Positions 57,665 to 64,000 of a stretch of DNA of 64,000 bases are shown here, piece by piece. Source of the stretch: Icerya purchasi (Eukaryota > Arthropoda > Insecta > Hemiptera > Monophlebidae); NCBI GenBank assembly GCA_039619475.1, contig CM077116.1:298138464-298202463 (forward strand). Direction: 5' to 3'. The position numbers were made by a program, and so were the translations under genes. Every line of letters begins with the position of its first letter. Position 1 is the stretch's first letter. The notes beneath the pieces are model-generated. The model saw only the letters and a list, made by a program, of their open reading frames with translations. It had not been told where the DNA came from and searched no databases.

Positions 57665-58324
57665 CAAATTTTCCATACCATTAAACGTATATATGATCTC
57701 GACTTATTATTACATTCAAAAATTAGAGTAGAAACACCTCACGTAAAAAGAGACATAGCCCAATGTACTAGATGTCAAAAGTATGGACACACACGATCAT
57801 TTTGTAATCGGCCCTATAAATGCGTCAAATGCGCGGGTAATCATAACTCAGCTGACTGTAAAAAAGGAAAAGACTTACCGCCGAAGTGTGCGTTATGCGC
57901 GCAGCAACACCCTTCTAATTATAAGGGATGCGAGGTGTATCAAAAATTATACAATGCGAAATACAACGCAGAGCAGGCGCTCACTGACAAATCGAATCTC
58001 CCCGTAAGTTACAGTAATGTTACGCGTGATATTATCCATCAAAATGGGCATAAACCTCAGTTATCGTATGCGAAAGTTACGTTAGGGACCAACGGCGCTA
58101 ATACAATGCTTAATCTTAGTGATAATGTTCATAACGGTGTTGGTTTCCAAAATGGTGGCGTTAACGAAAGTAATAACCGCTTCGCACCTAACTCGCCTAC
58201 CGGTATAGATGTAATATTAAATACATTTTTAAACGAATTTAAAAATATGTTTCAACAGTTAATGAATCAGAATACTATGATATTAAATTTATTGTCCACA
58301 GTCGTGAATAAAACTAGTAAATAA
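57665..58324 (+). pseudogene. Jockey LINE ORF1, C-terminal part with three zinc knuckles
   Basis: The open frame starts inside ORF1 (FHTIKRIYDLDLLLHSKIRVE...KRDIAQ). It contains three knuckles: CTRCQKYGHTRSFC, CVKCAGNHNSADC and CALCAQQHPSNYKGC, the array that defines Jockey/I ORF1 (gag-like) proteins. A low-complexity Asn-rich C-terminus follows, ending TSK* at 58322-58324. It binds LINE RNA. Its N-terminus is lost through 5' truncation, and no stop interrupts the remaining part. The stop TAA shares its last A with the ATG of ORF2 (TAATG). Confidence 0.88.
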
Positions 58325-61003
58325 TGGCTACTTCATTACGAATTGCACTTTGGAACGCTAATGGCGCTTTACAACGTAAGTTAGAAATAGAGCTATTTTT
58401 AAAATCTCAGTTCATTGATATACTGCTCATCTCAGAAACGCATTTCACAAATAAAACAGTCTTTAATATTCCCAACTATGACGTGTACACTTGTCTTAGG
58501 CCAGATAATAAAGCTCGCGGCGGTAGTGCAATTATTATCAAAAAAACTATCAAACACTACGAGGAGGAAAAATTTTCTGAAATACGAATGCAGGCTTGTA
58601 CGGTAAAATTATGCTCATTTAACGGAACTGTCGCTATTTCAGCTGTATATTGCTCTCCAAATGAACGACTAGATGAAAACCTATTTGTTAAATATTTTAA
58701 GTCATTGGGAGAAAAATTCATATCCGGTGGAGACTGGAATTCAAAAAGTCGCAAATGGGGCTCTCGTTTGGATAATCCCAGGGGAAAAATTCTGGAAAAA
58801 GTAATTTCTATCCAAAATCTAGGTTACTTTTCGGGGGGCGAGCCTACCTACTGGCCTCAGGATCACAGAAAAAAACCTGATCTACTCGATTTTTTTGTAA
58901 CAAAAGGAATCCCATCTTTATATATGAGAGCGGACTCCTGTTTCGATCTACAGTCAGACCACTCCTCGGTTATATTAACGGTGAGTATTTCGCCAATAAC
59001 AAAAACACCTGAGCCATACCTTATCAATAAAAAAACCAACTGGCCTTTATTTAAACAATATCTAGAGACTAACGTTAGTTTAAATATGCCTCTGAAAACT
59101 AATTACGATATTGATAAAGCAGTTCAAAACTTAACAGAAACCATACAAAATGCTGCGTGGCTAGCTACTCCCACTGTAGAACCTTCCAAGGCGTCTAATA
59201 ATATCCCAAAACATATACTAACACTAGTGCGTGAAAAGAGGAAATTACGAAAAACCTGGAATACGACGAGAAATCCGGCTATTAAAAGGCAACTAAATAG
59301 AAAAACCAAGCAGCTGCGTAAAGTACTGCATGAAAATAAAAACGAAACGCTTGCAACATTTCTGTCGAGTTTGTCGCCGACCAAAAACGATGATTACTCA
59401 CTGTGGAAAGTGACCAAACATTTTAAACGGCCAACTATGTGTATTCCACCAATACAAAAACCCGACAGTAGCTGGGCTCGTACTAACTTCGATAAAGCGG
59501 CGCTTTTTGCCAATTATCTTTACGATGTATTTACACCAAATCCTCAAGCTGCTGACTCCACAGATATCCTCGAATACCTGGATAAACCGCTGCAAATGAG
59601 TTTACCTATAACACCGGTTGCCCCTAGTGAGATACAGCAACTCTTCAAAAATATGAAACGGAAAAAGTGCCCCGGATTTGACTTAATCACAGCAGAGCTT
59701 TTAAATGAGTTACCACGCAAAAGTATTGTATTTATAACACAAATATATAACGCTGTTCTTCGCAATCAATATTTCCCACTAGCTTGGAAGTTCTCACAGA
59801 TAATTGTTATACCGAAGCCTGGAAAACCGTCTGAGGTGGTATCATCATATAGACCCATCTCGTTGCTTCCTGTCCTCTCAAAGATACTGGAAAAATTAAT
59901 TTTAAAACGGTTATTTCCAATATTATCTAACAATACAATTATTCCCGATTTTCAATTTGGCTTTCGTAAGAACCATAACACTATAGAACAGGTTCACAGA
60001 TTAACAAAGATTATTGAAAATAGCTTGGAAAACAAGAATATTTGTACGGCCGCGTTTCTGGATGTCCAGCAGGCTTTCGATAGGGTATGGCATCAAGGAT
60101 TATTGTATAAAATTAAACTTCTGCTTCCTCACTCCTTCTATCTACTATTTAAATCATATATACAAGAAAGATATTTTCGAGTGAAAATAACCGATGAATA
60201 CTCAGATATTTTTCCGGTAAGGGCCGGGGTTCCACAGGGGAGCGTTCTGGGTCCAATATTGTACCTGATCTACACGACCGACTTCCCGATGCTGGATAAT
60301 ACAGAAGTAGCTTTGTACGCGGATGACGCAGCCATCCTGGCCGTTGATAAGTGTGAAAACACAGCCACAGAAAAACTGCAGGAGTCACTTCGGCATGTGG
60401 AAACTTGGCTAAAACGATGGCGCATAGTAGTCAATGAAAGTAAGTCGACGCATATTTCATTCACAAATCGAAAAATTGAACGGCTGCCAATCAAAATAAA
60501 TAACGTCGTAATACCACATGCCAATAACGTAAAATATTTAGGCATGCACTTGGACGCTAGGCTGACCTGGGGTACTCACATTCAAAAAAAAAATGGAGCA
60601 TTTGAGGTTTAAAACTAGAACCATGTCGTGGTTGTTGGCTAAGAGATCGGGCTTATCGTTAGACAATAAAACTCTATTATATAAAATAGCTCTAAAACCG
60701 ATCTGGCTGTACGGTATACAGCTGTGGGGCTGCGCAAAAACATTGAATTTACAGAAAATACAACGATATCAAAATAGGGTACTGAGAACCATTACTGCAG
60801 CCCCCTGGTACGTCTCAAATTATACCCTCCATAATGACTTGAATGTCATGTCTGTGGAGGATGAAATCAAAAAACAAGCAAATAAACATGTTGCCCGACT
60901 TAGCATCCATATGAACCCACTTGCTAACAATCTGCTGGATAACTCCGGTGAAATACGTAGACTGTGGCGAAATAAGCCTCTAGACCTTGTCCAGCCATTA
61001 TAA
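58324..61003 (+). pseudogene. Jockey LINE ORF2: endonuclease plus reverse transcriptase, one frameshift
   Basis: From ATG 58324 the endonuclease shows IALWNANGAL, LLISETHF (catalytic Glu), RGGSAIII, GGDWNSKSRKWGS and SDHSSV (catalytic His). The RT has KKCPGFDLITAELL, KPGKPSEVVSSYRPISLLP, FGFRKNHNTIEQ, FLDVQQAFDRVWH, GVPQGSVLGPILYLIYTTD and LYADDAAILA, then KYLGMHLDARLTWGTHI. At 60584-60593 a run of 10 A shifts the frame by one base. The next frame carries on with MEHLRFKTRTMSWLL, LYGIQLWG and QRYQNRVLRTIT to the stop at 61003. It performs target-primed reverse transcription. Apart from this one slip the protein is complete, about 890 residues. Confidence 0.92.
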
Positions 61004-61503
61004 AGTTCAGAGGGAGTACTGCTAAATTAATCGCTAAATGACCACTAAAACCGGTCAGTTGTGATGGGAAAAAAAAAAAAAAAAAAAAAACCTTACCGAC
61101 TGATTTCATACGGAGTATACATTTATCAGTGGCCGAATGGGTCAGCTAGGTTCTATGCAACTTTATCGATTCATGTTCAGATAGACTACTACACAGCTTT
61201 ATTAGCAAGCCAAATCTGCCCTCGGTCACTTTTTTTTTAATACATTTTTTGTTTTATACAGGTAGTTCCAGTGAAAATTTAATTCCAATAACGATTGTGC
61301 TATGTTTTTCGAAAATAAAGTCTTCAAAATTAGTTAGTGCTTATTTTATTATTATTATTATTATTTTTTTTTTATTATGATTTCATTTTATTCTCGGAAT
61401 GATCTTTCCAGTATTTATTACAGTTTGTGACGGATCGTAATTCATTGCTGCTTAATTTTATTATTCTGATTTATATTATCTTGTTTTTATCATTTTTACT
61501 GTT

Positions 61504-61840
61504 TTATTCATTTAGGAATTTTCGGACTATGTTACATGTGTTCAGAATAACCGCTTCTTGTGCTTTTGTGTGTGTGTATTTTAGAATCTGAAGAATGTTT
61601 AATCCTTCTATGAAGGAGCTCATAATTATTCCTTTAACTGATAGTGTTAATGAAACTACTATAACTTTTTTCTGCTTCCAAATCTGCTTGATTTCTATTG
61701 CTAATGGTGTGCATTTCATTATTTTTTCATTATATTTCTTCTCTACGATGTTATCATTAGGTACCGCGATATCTATTAAGTATGGATTTCTTGTTTGTTT
61801 GTTGATTAATATTATATCTGGTCTATTTGCACTTAACCGT
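61504..61840 (-). pseudogene. RLE endonuclease/C-terminal coding of the R4/Dong-like LINE
   Basis: The minus strand reads NRPDIILINKQTRNPYLIDIAVPNDNIVEKKYNEKI without a stop into KCTPLAIEIKQIWKQKKV and AVILNTCNIVRKFLNE*. PD..D-type acidic residues sit in the expected spacing. Just upstream the frame is broken by one extra base and by the nested LINE at 61850-62391. Confidence 0.7.
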
Positions 61841-61849
61841 ATGATCCGT

Positions 61850-62391
61850 TTTTTTATTTATTTATTTGCTGAATAATAACATAAATAACTAGTAATTGAT
61901 ACATAGCCATGAGTATCTCAGTTGAATGAACACCTCATGGATTGAAAACAATAAAGAGAAAATGAAAGAGACAAAAAAAACCGATATAAAAATTAAAATA
62001 AAATTACTTATTAAATGAAAAATCTTCAACATTAGAATATTTGGAAATCATGATAAAATTCGCCGCGTGCATGAATTTTGATAAATTATCGTTGTTTAAT
62101 GGAAAACAATTTACGTCTTTAAACAAGAATTTCCATTTGGCGCACTCATTAACGATATGGGTGACAGTTTTAGGAGCATTACCACAAGAACACAAATCGG
62201 TGTCTGCTAGATGGAAATGATGCAGATAACTTTGGAATCTACCATGTCCAGTAAGAAATTGCGTCACATACGCATTAATATTATTAATTTTGATTGGATT
62301 GGTTTTAACCTCGGGAACGAAACTAAATGTTAATCTTCCAGTTGAGCTATTGTTCCAGCTATTTTTCATTTCAATAAATCTATTGTTTAGA
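61850..62391 (-). mobile_element. R1/LOA-type LINE 3' fragment nested in the R4/Dong-like LINE
   Basis: The 16-bp target sequence AACCGTATGATCCGTT occurs at 61834-61849 and 62392-62407, so both edges are exact. The minus-strand insert encodes the C-terminal part of an ORF2: NSSTGRLTFSFVPEV, QFLTGHGRFQSYLHHFHLADTDLCSCG and TVTHIVNECAKW (CxC...HxxxxC knuckle, 62004-62369). It ends in an AAAT-type tail (minus strand of 61850-61870). It is a 5'-truncated insertion of ~540 bp with an open reading frame still intact over its length. Confidence 0.9.
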
Positions 62392-62895
62392 AACCGTATG
62401 ATCCGTTAATATTGCGGTATCCCAATATAGTTTAATTGTTTTGTTTTCTAACACTCTTTTTGCGTTATATTTGTAATATGGCTGATTAACGGTTATTAAA
62501 TTGTATCTTTTTTCATATTTTTTGATGAATTATTTTTGTTACGTTATTGTATCCTTCTGTATATTCTGTTGCTACTGGCAGGCAACAACCTCCTGTTATG
62601 TGCTCTATAATTTCCCTTGTTTGGTGGTATTTTCTACACTGATCGTTGCGCATATTCTTATCTTTAATTATATATTTTTGGTAGTTTTTTGTTGATGTTA
62701 CTTGATCCTGTATGATGAGTAAAAAGCCTTCCCTAGCCTTTGTATTTATTCTACGGTGGTATGCTGATGTATGGTACTGTTCGGGTATTTTGTTTATTAT
62801 TTGAATATTTGTGTGTGTATACTTATGTTCATGCAGTTTTAGGAGGCTCTCTCTTCTAGTAGGATTTATTTCGTTCCATTTTATTGTATAGGTTT

Positions 62896-63678
62896 CTAAA
62901 GTTTCTCGAGCTTTCCTTCTATGCTACTGATCCCTTCTACTGATTTTATTATTGTTTGACCTGTTGGTTTATCTGCTAAATTCATTTCGTTTGTTGGTTT
63001 ATTATTTACTTTTATATTTTGGTGTATATCTTTTTCTTTTAGCTTAGTTAACTGTTTTGATACATTTTCTTTTATTGTTTCTCTTTCGAGAACTGTTAAA
63101 CGGTTATTGTTTATAATAACTCTTTTTTGATCTGCTAACTTTTGTTCGGTAATGTTTGAATATTCTGGGCATTTTTCTTGAAACATTTTTAGAAGTTGTG
63201 TCCGATTTAACAGGTATCTTTCTATTTTTGTAATGTAATGGTAGCATCACATGACGTGATTATTCGTTTATTTGGTCCATGTCATGCGTTGCCTAGGTTT
63301 CCCCGCTTTAGTGGTTACCGACTGATTTGTTGGTAAAACATCTTTTGCAGGTTCTCTTATATTGTATGAATTTTCGTTGTTTAGATACCGAGCTATACGA
63401 AGGCGATATCTAGTACTTTTGTTTAGGTTTAAATTATTATCTTCGCTCATATTTGTTCCCGCGAAGATTGGAAGAAAATAACAGTCCGCTGTGGCAGTGC
63501 TCCGTACCACGGTAATCCTATGTACTCGGGGGGGGGGGGGCAGAAGCTCCGTTCGCGATACCTCTGTTTCCTTAGGTTCTATGCAGTCATCGTCACGGGT
63601 CGCGTTATAACTTAGCTTAAGGATTTTTAGAGAAGAAAAATGTGGACAGAAGGAAAGGAAAACCCTTAGACCTCGCAT
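62896..63678 (-). pseudogene. N-terminal coding of the R4/Dong-like LINE
   Basis: Two open stretches (63678-63268 and 63186-62896) are joined by a short segment with stops that still reads CYHYITKIERYLLNRTQLLK. The first has PPPPRVHRITVV and ends AGKPRQRMTWTK*. The second runs MFQEKCPEYSNITEQKLADQ to KPTGQTIIKSVEG. They match, in order, the leader and pre-RT domain of the family as I know it. No zinc finger of the N-terminal R2 type is visible. Confidence 0.6.
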
Positions 63679-63839
63679 ACAATAATAGCATCAGGGACAG
63701 AAAAATACAAGAGTTGGTCAAGGGAGACCAGAAAAGATGAAGTGAAAGGTGCCTCACCCAATGACTAGTTATAGACTAGCGAAACAAGGTGAGGAACAGA
63801 CGCCATACCTATACTCACTAGTTGTGAGCCCCTGAGGGT

Positions 63840-63856
63840 TTATTATTATTATTATT
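63840..63856 (+). repeat. (ATT)n at the 5' boundary of the R4/Dong-like LINE
   Basis: A short ATT run immediately outside the element. It corresponds to the (TAA)n tract at the other boundary, 61346-61366. Confidence 0.85.
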
Positions 63857-64000
63857 GTTCAATTAATAAATTATTTAGTGAAAATTATCTGGTATTATAT
63901 GATCTGTAAATGGCTTATCTTAGAAAAAATTTTTTAAACAGCAATCTAGAAACTAAGCGGCTTCTGGCGGATGAACTTGAACCAGGTAGGCTTAAACGCT

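Larger units (their letters stand above)
57665..61090 (+). mobile_element. 5'-truncated Jockey-clade LINE
   Basis: 3.4 kb: the C-terminal part of ORF1, a complete-length ORF2 with one frameshift, a ~60-bp 3' UTR and a poly(A) tail (61066-61090). ORF1 zinc knuckles followed by an APE endonuclease and RT, with no RNase H, plus a poly(A) tail, is the Jockey plan. Truncation falls at about 57665, in the middle of ORF1. I could not find a target duplication. Confidence 0.9.
61346..63856 (-). mobile_element. R4/Dong-like LINE with restriction-like endonuclease, RT deleted, in (TAA)n
   Basis: A minus-strand element flanked by (TAA)n at both ends (61346-61366 and 63840-63856). It opens with ACCCTCAGGGGCTCACAAC. 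N-terminal coding: KPRQRMTWTK (63.27 kb), CYHYITKIERYLLNRTQLLK, then PEYSNITEQKLADQKRVI (63.1 kb). It passes after only ~300 bp into the C-terminal part, GFLLIIQDQVTSTKNYQKYI, CRKYHQTREIIEHITGGC (CxxH..HxxxxC finger, 62.6 kb), KLYWDTAILTDHT, then NRPDIILINKQTRNPYLIDIAVP (61.8 kb) and the tail AVILNTCNIVRKFLNE. The RPD...D segment with the preceding zinc finger is the RLE endonuclease arrangement of R2/R4-type LINEs. All RT motifs are missing. Dong elements are known to insert in TAA repeats. Confidence 0.75.

Noticed and set aside
61346..61376. Poly(A) tail of the Jockey LINE extending here
   Set aside because: The Jockey tail is at 61066-61090; this tract is (ATT)n and marks the Dong-like LINE boundary.

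Overview
This 64-kb window is AT-rich eukaryotic nuclear DNA, almost certainly from an arthropod. The transposon mix (mariner with D,D34D, Jockey, I, R1 and R4/Dong-like LINEs, tRNA-derived SINEs), dense (TA)n and (TTA)n microsatellites and the lack of operon structure fit an insect genome. I favour Hymenoptera, but that is an impression from the LINE proteins, not a proof. I recognise no host protein-coding gene. The only hint of host transcription is a GC/CpG-richer stretch at about 11.3-12.3 kb with one consensus 5' splice site on the minus strand.

Layout. 0-13 kb: mostly unassigned AT-rich DNA with a LINE scrap (0.6 kb), two copies of a hairpin-ended AT-flanked repeat (1.83-2.16 and 5.17-5.35 kb), a decayed hAT-like element (4.26-4.60 kb) and a tRNA-SINE-like repeat (9.19-9.59 kb). 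13.4-15.3 kb: a tRNA-like SINE head, a 210-219-bp tandem repeat, a degenerate ~130-bp array and an inverted arm. 15.9-21.6 kb: a nearly complete two-ORF LINE with a PHD-finger ORF1 (intact) and an EN+RT ORF2 (one nonsense codon, one frameshift), lying between two (TTA)n tracts. 24.4-26.6 kb: a decayed I-clade LINE with RNase H (minus). 27.46-29.59 kb: a foldback-type DNA element with ~195-bp inverted repeats that splits a SINE. 31.1-32.2 kb: a four-unit ~280-bp tandem satellite. 32.3-35.1 kb: a decayed R1-clade LINE (minus) interrupted by another poly(A)-tailed element. 36.8-37.7 kb: a Helitron-like non-autonomous repeat with a second inverted partial copy at 30.7 kb. 38-46 kb: SINE copies, an RTE-like LINE scrap, and a 119-bp hAT MITE with a perfect 8-bp target duplication.

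46.4-57.04 kb is a nest of insertions. Two copies of the AT-flanked hairpin repeat lie in inverted orientation. One was hit by a 5'-truncated I-clade LINE. The (TA)n between them holds an apparently intact mariner. The other copy was hit by a 7.5-kb LTR retrotransposon with nearly identical LTRs, a tRNA-Lys primer site and only a small gag-like coiled-coil ORF, so it is probably non-autonomous. 57.67-61.09 kb: a 5'-truncated Jockey LINE with overlapping ORFs (TAATG). 61.35-63.86 kb: an R4/Dong-like LINE (minus) inside (TAA)n repeats that has lost its RT domain and was itself hit by an R1/LOA-type LINE with a 16-bp target duplication.

The window is best read as a transposon graveyard with a few young residents (the mariner and the LTR element). 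Most findings concern the order of insertions, unusual non-autonomous designs and target preferences.
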